Below, piece by piece: positions 1 to 12,559 of a stretch of DNA of 64,000 nt. The DNA comes from Beroe forskalii (lineage: Eukaryota > Ctenophora > Nuda > Beroida > Beroidae), in contig WFMF01000236.1 in assembly GCA_011033025.1 (NCBI GenBank), positions 1 through 64,000 on the forward strand, read 5' to 3'. The translations under genes and the position numbers were made by a program. Under the pieces are notes generated by a model that had not been told where the DNA came from, made no database searches, and was given only the letters and a program-made list of their open reading frames with translations. Position 1 is the first letter of the stretch. Each line of letters opens with the position of its first letter.

Positions 1-462
1 CAATTTACGAAAATCGAAGTAATAAATCCCATATTGAGTGTGTCTATTGAGTGGTATCGTTATTAATCAAGATTATACACATTTTATTTTATACTAAACA
101 AACAACACAAAAAGGCTTCAAATTCTTTTCAACAATTAAATTTAAAGGTGCAAATTTGATTCTATTTTAAAATCAACATATATAATATGTTACCCAGATT
201 CGAAAAAAAGTGAACATCGTATTCTTAATGAAGTCAAGAAATTCAAATAGCATATTTCAATTAGTGAAACTTTGAATTTTTATAATATTATCAGTACCAC
301 TCTAGAACCAGCTAGAAGGGCTAGGAACGAAAAATGAATGAGAAAAGAAAACGTGACTCGTGACAGTGGTCATTGAACTTCAAATAAAGTAGAATCTCTA
401 ATCATGTTATCAAAGTTGAAGATTATCCTAGAAATAGTAAAGTAGTAAGTCATCCCTTGAAC
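1..462. other. AT-rich flank, nothing recognised
   Basis: AT-rich sequence with no exon-like open frame, tandem repeat or RNA gene that I can support. It runs up to the left end of the foldback element at 463. Confidence 0.6.
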
Positions 463-974
463 ATATGAACCTGCACATGCAAGAACGGGCCAAGTACAAA
501 ACCATAGTTTTGAGATAATCGAAAAAAACTTTCCCATTTTTCACTGGACTGTCGGATTTTCATGAATTTTTTTCCTCTGAAAGGTATTGCTATTTGGCGT
601 CTGATGCACGTTTTTATCAATACAAATTTCAATTATTTCTTGCAAAAATTTTGATAGTTTTTTCGAAAAATGATACTTAGCCCATTTTTCACATTTTTGA
701 AGAAAATTTTGGGGCTATGTTACTTAGCCTTCTTATTTTGTTACAAAGATATACTAAAGTTATATAGCCCAGAAATTTTTTATTTTAAAACTTTCCATAG
801 TTTGGGCCATGTTATTTGGCCCACATATTTCTGTCAATAGTTCTCAGTTTATTAAACTTGGCCCATTTATTTCCCTTTGGTAAGTTACTTGGACCAAAAA
901 AAACGCTTTAAAACCCGATTCCAATGTCAGTTGGCCCACTGAATTCTATTGAAAAAGCTATATCCAGACTCAGA

Positions 975-3500
975 GTGTCTGCAGAACACTTAAAAGCGCC
1001 CTTGATTGCACTCCAAATCGCCTCCAAGCTTCCCAGATCGCTTCAAAGCCCTCTAAATCGCTTCCATTGGAAGCGAATTAGAGGGCTTTGATGGAGGGCT
1101 TTGATGCAAGGAGTGCTTGCAAGTTATCCGGAGCGCTTTCAAGAGCTTGAAAGTTCCAAGCTCTTCAAAGCGTTCCTGATAACTTGCAAGCGCTCCTGAT
1201 TACTTCAAAGCACTCATGATTGCTTCCAAGCACTCCAGATCACTTTCAAGCGCTCCTGATTGCTTTCAAGCGCTCATGATTGCTTCAAAGCTCTCCTGAT
1301 ACTTTCAAGCGCTCAAAATCACTTCGTTACTCTCCGGATCGCTTCCAAGCTCCCCTGATTGCTTCCAAGTGCTCATGAATACTTCCAAGCGCTCCTGAGT
1401 GCTTACAATTGCTCCTGACTCCTTCCAAGTGCTCCTGGTCACCTTCAAGCACTCCTTATCGCTTCTAAGTGCTCCTGATTGCTTCCAATCGCTCCAGATT
1501 GCTTCAAAGCGCCCCTGACTCTTCCCGAGAGCTCCTGATTGCTTAAAACCACTTCTGATTGCTTTCAAGCGCTCCTGATCGCTTCCAAGCGCTCATGATG
1601 GCTTGCAAGCCCTCCAGATCACATTCAAGCGCTTATGATTGCTTCCAAGCGCTCCTGATCGCTTCCAAGCGCTCCTGATCGATTTCAAGCGCTCCTGATC
1701 GATTTCAAGCGCTCCTGATTGCTCCCAAGTGCATCAAAGCGCTCCAGATCGCTTTCAAGCTCTCCTGATTGCTTCCGATCGCTCCTGATTGCTTTCAAGC
1801 GCTCCTGACTTCTTTCAAGCGCTCCTGATTGCTTCCAAGCGCTCCTGAGTGCTTCTAATTGCTCCAGATTACTCCCAAGCATTCCTGACTGCTTCCAAGC
1901 GCTCCTGATTGCTTTCCGGTGCCCAGATTGCCTCCCAGCGCCCCTGATCGCTTTCAAGCGCTCCTTATCGCTTCTGTGTGCTCCTGATTGCCTCCAAGCG
2001 CTCATGATTGCTTTCAAGTGCTCCTTATCGCTTATGTGCGCTCCTGATCACTTCCAAGTGCATCAAAGCGCTCCAGATCGCTTTCAAGCTCTCCTGATTG
2101 CTTCCGATCGCTCCTGATTGCTTTCAAGCGCTCCTGACTTCTTTCAAGCGCTCCTGATTGCTTCCAAGCGCTCCTGAGTGCTTCTAATTGCTCCAGATTA
2201 CTCCCCAAGCATTCTGACTGCTTCAAGCGCTCTGATTGCTTTCCGGTGCCCAGATTGCCTCCCAGCGCCCCTGATCGCTTTCAAGCGCTCCTTATCGCTT
2301 CTGTGTGCTCCTGATTGCCTCCAAGCGCTCATGATTGCTTTCAAGTGCTCCTTATCGCTTATGTGCGCTCCTGATCACTTCCAAGCGCTCTTGATTGCTT
2401 CTGAGCTCTTCTGACTACTTTCATTCGCTCCAGATTGCTTCTAATTGCTCCAGATTGCTTTCAATCGCTCCAGATTGCTTTCAAGCGCCCCTGACTGCTG
2501 CCAAGCACTCCTGATTCTTTCAAGCGCTCCTGATTGTTTCCAAGCACTCCTGTGTGCATCCAATTATTCCTGATGGCTTCAAAGCGCTCCTGATCTCTTC
2601 CAAGCGCTCCTGATTGCTTTCAAGCGCTCCTGATTGCTTTTAAGCGCTCTTGATTGCTTCCAAGCGCTCCTGAGTGCTTCCAAGCGCTCCTGATTACTTT
2701 CAAGCGCTCCTGATTGTTTCCAAGCACTTCTGAGTGCTTCCAATTATTCCTGATGAGCTGATGGCTTCAAAGCGCTCCTGATTGCTTTCAAGCGCTCCTG
2801 ATTTCTTTCAAGCGCTCCTGATTGCTTCCAAGCTCTCCTGAGTGCTTCTAATTGCTCCAGATTACTCCCAAGCATTCCTGACTGCTTCCAAGCGCTCCTG
2901 ATTGCTTTCCGGTGCCCAGATTGCCTCCCAGCGCCCCTGATCGCTTTCAAGCGCTCTTTATCGCTTTTGTGTGCTCCTGATCACTTCCAAGCGCTCTTGA
3001 TTGCTTCTGAGCACTCCTAACTACTTCCAATTGCTCCAGATTGCTTTCAAGCGCCCCTGACTGCTGCCAAGCACTCCTGAGTGCTTCCAATTATTCCTGA
3101 TGGCTTCAAAGCACTCCTGATCTCTTCGAAGCGCTCCTGATTGCCTCCAAGCATTCCTAATCCTAATTGCTTCTACGTCCTCCTGCCCTTTTCCAACGCT
3201 CCCGGTCACTTCCAAGTGCTCCAAATTGCTCCAAGCGCTCTTGAATGCTTCCAAGCGCTCCTTATTGCTTTCAAGAAATGCTTTAAATCGCCTCTAAGTG
3301 CTGATCCTGATCACTTCCAAGCGCTCTTGATTGCTTCTGAGCACTCCTGGCTACTTCCAATCGCTCCCGATTGCTTCCAATTGCTTCCAATTGCTCCAGA
3401 TTGCTTCCAATCGCTCCAGATTGCTTTCAAGCGCCCTGACTGCTGCCAAGCACTCCTGATTGCTTTCAAGCACTCCTGATTACTTTCAAGTGCTCCTTAT
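975..3500. repeat. 20-bp tandem array, left arm
   Basis: More than 100 diverged copies of a 20-bp unit close to GCTTCCAAGCGCTCCTGATT. A higher-order unit of about 328 bp is present as two nearly identical neighbours (about 1729-2057 and 2058-2385), with a third partial copy near 2790-2990, so part of the array duplicated recently. The many short open frames here are by-products of the repeat. Confidence 0.9.
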
Positions 3501-3599
3501 AACTACTAATACGTAGGTTTAAGACTATTGAAGGCTATTGAAGCAATCCGAAGTAGTCCGAAGTGTGAAGAGTTGATCTGAGTCAGTGATTCACCCATA

Positions 3600-4800
3600 G
3601 GCGTTATCAAGTGCTTGGAGCATTCTGATATGCTTGGAAGTGGTCTCGAGCACTTGGAAGCCTAAAGGGGCACTTGGAAACGCTATTATGGACTTGGAAG
3701 GCGGAAGCAATCAGGAGCGCTATGAAGCGATCAGGAACACTTCGAGGCGGCCAGGTGCGCATGGAACAAAACAAAGGGGATTTGGATTTTGGAACAAAGC
3801 AAGAGCGCCTGGAGATGGTCAAAAGCGCTTGGAAGTGATTAAGTGCGTTTGGAAACAATCAGGAGGCCTTAGAAGCGATCAGGAGCGCTTTGAAGCAATC
3901 AGGAGCGCTTTAAAGCCATCAGGAGCGCTTTGAAGCGAGCGGGAGCGCTTGGAAGCAATCAGGAGCGCTTGGAAGCAGTCAGGAGCGCTTTGAAGCGACC
4001 AAGAGCACTTAGAAGCGATCTCGAGACCTTGGAAACAATCTGCAAAGCTTGGAAGGGATCAAAAGCGCTTGGAACGGGAATGGAAGCGATCATGAGCACT
4101 TGGAAGTGCTCTGGAGCACTCGCCACTTGGAAGCAATCCAGAGCGTTTGGTAGCGCCCTGGTGGGCTTAGAGCAATCACGAGCACTAGGCAGAAACCAGG
4201 AGCACCTCGAAGCAAGCTGGAGCGCCTGTAAGCAATCAGGAAAGCTTGGAAGCAAGATCTGGAAAGCGTGAAAGCGAGAGAGCTTGTAAGCGACCTGGCG
4301 AGCTTGGAAGCAATCAGGAGCGCTTGGAAACAATCTGGAAAGCTTGGAAGTTATCTGGGAAGCTTAGAAGTGCGTGTAAGCAATGTGGAGCACTTGGAAG
4401 CTATAGGGAGTACTTGGAAGCACTTTGATGCACTTAGAGCAATCACGAGCACTTGGAAGAAATCAGGAGTGCTTGAAAGTGATCAGGAGGGCTTAAAGCA
4501 ACTACAAGCGTTTTGAAGTGATCAGGAGGATATGAAACCGATCAGGGGCGCTTGGAAGAAATTAGGAAGGATTCGAGGGAAACATTTTGGAGGGCTTTGA
4601 AGCGATCTGAAGAGCTTGGAAGCCATCTGGAAGGCTTAGAAGTTTTTTGAGAGTATGGACGCAATCTGGAAGGCTAGGAAGTGATTTGGAGCACTTGGAA
4701 ACGATGCAGAGAACTGGGGAACAATCTAGAGAGCTTGGAAGTGAATTGGAGCACATGGAAGCGATCTGGAGAGCTTGGTCGTGATCTGGTGTGTTTGCAT
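3600..4800. repeat. 20-bp tandem array, right arm (inverted)
   Basis: The same unit in reverse orientation, close to GATCAGGAGCGCTTGGAAGC, degenerating towards 4800. With the left array it forms the stem of the foldback element. Confidence 0.85.
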
Positions 4801-6002
4801 GTTTTGAAAGCGCTCTATGGACTTATGGCGTTACTGAATTGCTGAGATACTGTGAAATCATGATGGAGTGCTGAGGCGTATTATGGAGCGTTATATGAAG
4901 CCCTTTCGGCTTTCAAATTGTCTTCTAGATACTAAGGACTATTTCTGTGTCGGCACTTGGCAGGCTCATCGTTTAACTTCCTAGGTTATGGTCAACCAGT
5001 TCTATGGACATAACTTACAATTATGCTCAGTTTCTGTCTACTGAAGATGTTGGTTCCTGCGAAAGATTAGACACAGGAGAGTTCAGCTCTTATGCTGCCT
5101 CAATAATCTTGAGGGCTATGAAGGGTTCCGTTACATTGTGAGTTTGGAAGCATTCGAAGTCGCTCGAGATCTTTCTGTTTACCTGACAGTTTTGATTTTT
5201 CAGCTGCTTGCTTCTCAGCTCATGACTCTGTAATAAAAGACAGATTAATAACTGGCATGGAATCACGCATTGTGGAGCTCCCAGGGAGAATGTTTTTATA
5301 CAAATCTTATAAACCTTGACTTAGGTTAGCAGATGGCCCAAAAATACATATTTTGCCATACTCAATACGCCTGAATTTGTAACCTCATATTTGTGCAATA
5401 ATGGGCTATGTTGACTTAGACCATATGAAACAGGCAAATTTAAATATATAATTCTTAGAAAAATGGGCCATGTTAACTTAGCCCACATGAAAAATGACCA
5501 TGTTTCATTAAAAAGCGGGCTATGTAAGATGGCCCAAATTCTGGCCTGGAATGACTAAGATTTTGTAGTGGTCTAAGTAACATGGCCCAGTATTTACTAG
5601 AAATTTTAGTATGATCGCCGAGCTAAGTTATTTAGCCCGTTCTTGCATTAAAGATTTCAAATATCATGATAGTCCATGTTTCATAGCCCGTTCTTGCATT
5701 TTGAAAAATTCGAAAAATTTTTCAAAAAAGTCTCAGATTCTTTCAAAATTTCACCTGTAGGTGCGTCTAGACGTCCTGATCACGTCTAGCAACAAATTGA
5801 AAAAGTGGGCCAAGTAACTTGGCCCGTTCTTGCATGTGGAGGTTCATATTATCATATTAACTAGTTAATTATTAAATTATGTACTTCATAATTACAACAA
5901 ACATGAATATAATTATAATCTTTGAATAGAAGCCAACACGCTATAGAAGACCAGTGAACATAGAAAGAATCCGTTGCGCACACACATAACCCATGCCACT
6001 CT

Positions 6003-9000
6003 TTATCCCTCGTTGTCCTTGAACTCCTCCAGCTTAGCGTCGAGCTTCTCGAAGTCGAAGGGTTCCCCGGTAATAGCCTCGTATATCCTGATGATGTCTT
6101 GGCAGGTGGTCTCGAAGTGGGTGGTCGCATCGAATGAGGAGGACACGTAGATCTGGTAAATAGATAGGAATTAAGGGTTAAGTATGGAGTACACAGTGCT
6201 GTGGCATCTTCCAGTATCAGATCAAGCGTCCCTATGTTCGGCTCCAAAATGCACCAAAGTCTGTGAAAACATGAGACATTTCAAACCATAATTACTTACG
6301 TTATCAGCCCCATAAGAAGACTTGACGGGGTCGTAGACGGAGCAGACACTCACGAACTTTTCCTTGATCTCGCCCAGGAGTTTGAGGCCTGGCTCCAACT
6401 CCGCCTCCGGGTTAGCTGTCTCCACGGTGGTGCTGACGAGGGCGATGTGGAACTTAGCAGCCGCCACGTTATGGGTGGAGGAGACACACAGCACGTAGAT
6501 ATCACTCTTCCTGCCCACCTAGGGGAGGAATGATATGAGATATCAAATAATCCTTAGGAAGTAATGATAGGTATTCAAGGAAAAATTATCAGGTCAAAAT
6601 TAGTGAATCTGATGTCAGGAGCGTGCCAGAGTCGCGATAAGCCCGGACATACCTGGTTTTGAGGAATGATGACTTGGCACGATGGGTTGTTATTCGTATT
6701 TGGGATCGGTCCACCAAGAATGCAGATAGCTCGAACAACCTGGGTTGGAAGAATCTCACTCGCAGGGACAGCAATAAATTATAAAATATTGAAGCTGATC
6801 AACATAGTATCTCGTAAAAAGATCAAAAGAGGGGACTGCAGACTAATGAAGATTGAATGTACGAACCTTGCCAACTTCAGTACACTTGTCAGGGAAATAG
6901 GAAGGATCGGCCACCACCATTTTACATTTGACTGTTTCTCCTTCCGATTTAACACCAGCAACTTTCCCGTCATCACCCATCACTACTCCTTCAAATGGCT
7001 TGTTGAGCATGTAGGTACCCCCGTATATAGCCGATAGCCTCGCAACGATCAGAAGTTTTTGAGAGAGATTTAAGATTAGCTAATAAGGTTTTTACATATA
7101 TGGTAAGCCCTCTGCACAGCATTTGATAAAAGTTCAAGTGGCAACTACACTTCAGTCTCAAATAAACGAGGGGGGGGGGGGAAGATTGCAGTATTTTTGA
7201 TTTTTACTACTGTGGGGAACAGTAATTTAACACCCGACCCGTTAAGGCTTTTGAAAATTTTTAAAAATATGCGAATGAAACAAATGAAAACTCATGTATC
7301 TTTGTTTAAATTTTGCAACTAAACAGCAAACTGAAAGCTTCGCCAACTGTTTTCTCAGCATGATCACTCTTTTTTGTCAGAGTTATGTTGATGATGACTT
7401 TAACCAGCAAAACATGGATTACAGAACCATTAGTTTCAAATTCACCCCTCTCGTTTACCACCCCCACTTTATTTCGAAAACCCACACAGGGGGACAGTAA
7501 TTACAGCCCCGTCTATTTGAAACTGAAGAGTACCTAGAAAAGCACTGTAGATCATGTCTATAAATACCCTACACCAGTCAATGATGTAACCTCGAATTAC
7601 CACGTACCTCGCGAAGCCTTGGGGCAACTCTCCCAGTCCATAGAGAGGGTACAAGTAGGGGGATTTCAGGTATTTAGCGATAGAATTGAAGTAGAGCTTC
7701 ATTCGTTTCACAGTCTCTAGGGCAGGCTTCATGATGTACCTGAAAACGAGGATTGTAAAAACTTTAATCCTTGTTATCAGAAGAGTTCAGATGTACTTAT
7801 GATCTTACCCCAACACACTAAAACTAAACAGTCTGATTACAAAATATATTGAGTCACCGATAATTCGATCACTACTGATAAAACGCACGATCCTTGATTT
7901 GCAGGCAATTACGATACGTTACCTAGCTTTGATTGAGGATTATCTATGTGCAATTTGTGATAACACAGCTACGAAGTTGGGGGGTCAGTATTCACCCCCG
8001 ATATTTTGAAAACACGAATTTGAGATAGGAAATGGCCAGGATTGTAAACTTTTGATTTTTGGACGCCATCTTTGCCCACTTGGGTAATGTTGGACCTATA
8101 AGTATTCAAGACCACCGTCAAAATGTTCTTACACGCCCTGGCCAACTCATATCACCCCTTAAAGCACGACGAAATGATATATGAAGAATAGTCGTGAGCC
8201 AAATGCTTTGAGTGAAAACTTTCATCACGTACGAACTATATTTTGCGCGCGCGCAAGTAGACCCTTTTGCAGTAAGAGGAAATATTGTGACCGTAGCGCG
8301 CATTTTCTGTACATTACTGAAAATTGGGCAAACAATGGCCATGACCATTTCACTGAAAATATGAACATATCAAGTGCATCTTATGTCTTACACAGATATC
8401 ATAAAATGAATGCATTAAACTTTTAGCGGTGGCACTCATCTGAAACATTTGAGCATTTGTGCAACACAGTGGAAAATCTCTGAATTTTAAAATTGCACAA
8501 AACGATAATCGACGATAAAACGATTATCGCACGATAATCGTTTCAAAAAACGATAATCGTTTTCAAAACGCGAAAATCGTTTCTAATAGCGATAACCTTT
8601 TTTAAAAACGAAAATTGTTTTTAAAAACGATAATCGCACAATAATCGTTTTTAAAACGATATTCGCACGATAATCGTTTCCAAAACTGTTATCGCGCGAT
8701 TATCGCTTTGAAAACGATCCTTTTGTCAGTTTCAAAAACTTTTGTATAATTTGGTCAGTCTTCATTATCTAATTCTATGACAATGGCGTCACTCGTAAAA
8801 ATAAAACGAAGCGCATCTAGCGATTCAAGGATTAGGATCAAGATAGGGTTAAGTTTATGGTTAGGATGAAAAGATTGCCATTAAGATCTTAACGTCACTC
8901 AGAGCCGTTTACATGGGAGATCTTCATTAGATCAGTAGATCGTAGGGCAATATACCACGTTTCGCTAGATAGAAGCTCACTAATCTCGACGGCAAATGAA

Positions 9001-12000
9001 AATACACTTGACTGAAAATTTGATTGTCTTCTATTCACAAAATAAGAAGAATTATTCATCTGAGCCGGCTGAGAACGGTTGTATTTATCATAAAATGATA
9101 TGCTGGGCACCTTAACAACAACGGTACTCCAACATCAACGGTACCTTAACAACAACGGTACTTAACTGGGTACCTTAACAACCACGGTACCTTAGCAACC
9201 ACGGTACCTTAGCAACCACGGTACCTTAACAACAACGGTACCTTAACAACCACGGTACCTTAACAACAACGGTACCTTAACAACAACGGTACCTTGACAA
9301 CAACGGTACCTTAACAACTGCAACAACGGTACCTTAACAACAGCGGTACCTTAACAACAGCGGTACCTTAACAACAACGGCACCTTAACAACAACGGCAC
9401 CTTAACAACAACGGTACCTTAACAACAAAGGTACTCTATTAACAACACGTTAGGCAAAGCAAGTTGAACACCAAGAAAACTCAAAACAATTACAACTAAT
9501 GGCAAGAGGGGCAGCACACGTCCTTATATATAGTGGCTGACACCACTCCATCATCAATGACGAACGACGACGTATGCACATTCCACATACCAACGCAGTG
9601 ACGTTGACACCACTCAGTACCCAATCAAACATGACGAATAGTGTTACGTGCGCATACCAACTGTATGACGTTGACACCACTCTACAGCATATCAAGCGTG
9701 ACGAATAGCTACTTTTGCACATTCCACATACCAATCCTATGACGTTGACACCACTCAGCACCCAATCGAGCATGACGAAAAATGTTACCTGCACATACCA
9801 AATCGATCACATTGAACACACAAATTTATCACGATAAACAGGTCCCTTTTCTTTCTCCCTCATTTCATGCTTCTATAATTCATTCATTCATAACCTGCGT
9901 AATTTATGAAATTGAATGCACAAAAAATCAATATTCTGATTCCACAGCTCGAAGCTAGGGCGTCGTACGTAATATGCAATGATCTGATCGAAGAATGGTC
10001 GTGAGCCAAATGCTTTGAGTGAAAACTTTCATCACGTACGAACTATATTTTGCGCGCGCGCAAGTAGACCCTTTTGCAGTAAGAGGAAATATTGTGACCG
10101 TAGCGCGCATTTTCTGTGAATTACTGAAAATAGGGCAAACAATGGCCACTAGCCATGACCATTTCACTGCAAATATGAACATATCAAGTGCATCTTATGT
10201 CTTACACGGATATCATAATATGAATGCATTAAACTTTCAGCGGTGGCACTCATCTGAAACAGTTGAGCATTTGTGCAACACTATGATCAATGAAATAATG
10301 CTGCACTTACTCATCATCTCTATAGAGGGCGATGGCGTGACCCACGAAGTCCTTGACGTTGGTATCAAGGTTATACTTCTCATAGAGTTGATTCATTGTA
10401 ACCACATTCAGATCCAGACCTGGAGAAATTGAAATCAATATCAAAAGTATGTCAGGTATTCGGGAATCCGGACAAAAATATTGTATCTCTTATCGTCTTG
10501 ATCTTGTATCATAATTGTACACATAGAAAGTCAGTATACTGGCACATTCTAGTCTAAACATGAGCAATTTCTTTCTTTTTCGTTTACGTTTAATGTGACC
10601 AAAACTAACTTACCTTACAAGACAAAATAACATGCGACAATAATTCCGGGGATCGAAATTTTGGGGGTTCGAAAATATGGAGATATGGGGATTTTAATCA
10701 AAAATCCCCAAATTTCGTACCCCAAATTAAATTAGGGGATTTTCGCCTTTTTTTCAAATTCGAAAAAATAGTGTTACTTTTGGGAATAAATCAGAACTTT
10801 AGAAAGGCCAATATCACTGAGGTGATCGATGCAGTAGAATTTCCAGTACAAGATTCCTTCACGAGTCGAGTGTAGAAGGTTTTATTTGGAATTACTGCAT
10901 TTTAAATAATTTGAACCCTTCTGAACTGATATTTTTATTGAAATTTGTCTGGGAATTTCATATTTTATGCACTGTTTGTCAAAAGACAAACCCGCAATTA
11001 ACTAATTTGGGGGAAATAATTTTGGGGATCGAAATTTTGGGGGTACGAAAATATGGGGATTTTTTTGAAAAATCCCCAAATTTCGTACCTTTTAAATATG
11101 TCTCGTAAGGTAACTAAAAAGAAATTTTTCAGTTAAAAATTGTTTATCAACAATCAAATAATATGTCCAATATGTTAGATTAGAATATATACATGGAGTA
11201 GTTTCCGCTATTTGAAACGCAGAGATTTAGTATTTGCCATGTATATGCTCGGGAATCAACCACGTAAGATTCATCTGAAATTTCCGCATCAGACCTTCGT
11301 GTGTGCTCTTGTCTGATTCTTCGAATTTAAAGATGAAAGTGAGGAGGTTTCTGAATCGTTTCTTCTCGAAGAATCCCATGAGACTTGAGGAAAGAGCTTC
11401 AGCCTCGTTACCCGGCACCTTGTGGATCTTTCCGCCCTTATACACGTAACTGCCGTCCACTTGCTTGAATTCCAGGTACTTCGTCACACCGGTGTAGATG
11501 AGCAACTTTACTAACACTCCTGCAAATTGAGAGTAGGTGCTAATACATCGGCCAATAATATTAGCCAATATATTAGCTCATACTCTCAATTTGCAGTATC
11601 TGATATAGCATGGTACTTTACGATTTCATAGGTCTTGTAATATGCGGTTAGGTGTGAAAAGTTGATCTAAGCTGCAATGACACCGGTTGATTGGATAATG
11701 GATTCCAATCACGTTGATTGGATTGGTATATCATGAACCACGTCCAATCACATTAACATGTTATGTATATGATATTGGATTCTAATACCGATAAGTTCAG
11801 GAATTAAGTAAGACACAGTGCTCAACAAGATTCCGAGGAAACGAGGAGCAAAATACAAAGTACCAAGTAAAACGATCGGATCCCAACTTTAAGTCTCGTG
11901 TACTTCCATGAAGATTGTACATCCATGAAGATGGAACGTAAGTATTACTTACGTACATGTACTTACCAAGTACATGAAACTTTGCGTAAGAACCCGACCG

Positions 12001-12520
12001 TTTTACTTGGGAATTTGTGTGGATTCTAATACTGTGCACATTAATCAATCATGCAACTTAAACACTCCATCAGCCATAAGAAATTTAGGAATGAGATCAA
12101 TGTTCCAATCTCTTGATCGTCCATAGCACTCCAGACCTGCTTTCTCAATGCCAAAGTGCTTGAACAGCTGAAAGAGAGGTTTTAAAAAGTTAAATCATAA
12201 ATCAAACCCCATTATAATTTTAAATCATAACTTACCACGGACTACGATATTTTCCTTACTAAAGATTACTACGTCTCCCTTAAATTTGCATTTTTACATT
12301 ACTATGATGTCATGATGTACATTATCATTGTACAGATTGCTCCAAAAGACAACATAACTTGCTTGAAGAGCTGTTCGAGGTACATTGAGGCTCCGTCCCC
12401 ACCGTAGTAGTTGTTCCTGTCCATGTGCAGCACTTTCTTCTCCGAGACCGAGAGGAGACCACTCAGGACACACTCCTTGAGACCTGTACCCAGGATAACA
12501 GCATCGTACTCCTCATCCAT
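6003..12520 (-). CDS. GDI: Rab GDP-dissociation inhibitor (GDI), 9 exons
   Basis: Cytosolic chaperone that extracts GDP-bound prenylated Rab GTPases from membranes and recycles them. Exons on the minus strand: 12359-12520, about 12068-12158, 11295-11519, 10311-10419, 7608-7739, 6867-7038, 6653-6739, 6300-6518, 6003-6152; together 448 codons, against 447 in human GDI1. The start [14 protein letters not shown] is the FAD-like dinucleotide-binding GxG segment typical of GDI/REP. Later landmarks are [73 protein letters not shown] and the C-terminal [15 protein letters not shown]. The length and lack of extra insertions favour GDI over REP. Exon 2 has two in-frame acceptors 9 nt apart (exon start 12167 or 12158); the latter gives the conserved length. 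Intron 2 cannot be placed as GT-AG (see findings). The introns carry several repeats. Confidence 0.95.
8183..8470. repeat. Dispersed repeat, copy 1 (GDI intron 4)
   Basis: About 285 bp that recurs in the same orientation at 9990-10281 with only a few differences. It contains an alternating purine-pyrimidine GCGCGCGCGC stretch. No coding content can be supported. Confidence 0.85.
8495..8725. repeat. CGATAATCG palindrome cluster
   Basis: About ten irregular copies of the self-complementary word CGATAATCG / CGATTATCG, joined by TTTTNAAAA-like spacers, within GDI intron 4. Each copy can form a hairpin or bind a dimeric factor; no function can be assigned. Confidence 0.8.
9105..9445. repeat. 17-bp minisatellite
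   Basis: About 19 tandem copies of GGTACCTTAACAACAAC in GDI intron 4. Variants are AACCAC and AACAGC in the tail, and a few units have GGCACC instead of GGTACC. Confidence 0.9.
9530..9800. repeat. Roughly 68-bp tandem repeat
   Basis: Diverged units each containing GACGTTGACACCACTC (near 9602, 9670 and 9740), followed by CATGACGAATA and CACATACCAA. It lies directly after the 17-bp minisatellite. Confidence 0.75.
9990..10281. repeat. Dispersed repeat, copy 2 (GDI intron 4)
   Basis: Second copy of the 8183-8470 repeat, ending only 30 bp from the donor side of GDI exon 4 (10311-10419). Confidence 0.85.
10613..11110. mobile_element. Tc1/mariner-like MITE
   Basis: Terminal inverted repeats CCTTACAAGACA (left) and TGTCTCGTAAGG (right), each bounded by TA (10611-10612 and 11111-11112), the target duplication of Tc1/mariner elements. 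The interior holds inverted copies of GGGGATCGAAATTTTGGGGG-type sequence and no transposase frame, so it is non-autonomous. It lies in GDI intron 3. A 189-bp relative is at 27647. Confidence 0.7.
11520..11596. repeat. 77-bp hairpin covering the GDI exon 3 acceptor
   Basis: A perfect 16-bp inverted repeat, CTGCAAATTGAGAGTA at 11520-11535 and TACTCTCAATTTGCAG at 11581-11596, with further short inverted words in the loop. On the transcribed strand the right arm is the polypyrimidine tract and AG of the exon 3 acceptor, so the splice site can be buried in the stem. Confidence 0.8.
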
Positions 12521-12559
12521 AGTGGTGGAGACTAGCTAGTACACAGGGCGAGAGAGTTA

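Larger units (their letters stand above)
463..5849. mobile_element. Large foldback element made of inverted tandem repeats
   Basis: The two ends are inverted copies. ATATGAACCTGCACATGC at 463 matches the reverse complement of 5832-5849 with one mismatch, and the match continues through GCAAGAACGGGCCAAGT. Next inward on both sides come subterminal repeats containing GGGCCA(A/T)GTTACTTAGCCC-like words (about 490-930 and 5330-5840). Further in are tandem 20-bp units in opposite orientation in the two halves, so the whole 5.4 kb can fold on itself. No transposase frame is visible. The architecture resembles Foldback/Galileo-type elements, whose terminal inverted repeats are built from tandem repeats; membership in a known superfamily is inference. 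No clear target-site duplication is seen. The right end lies about 150 bp past the GDI stop codon. Confidence 0.75.
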
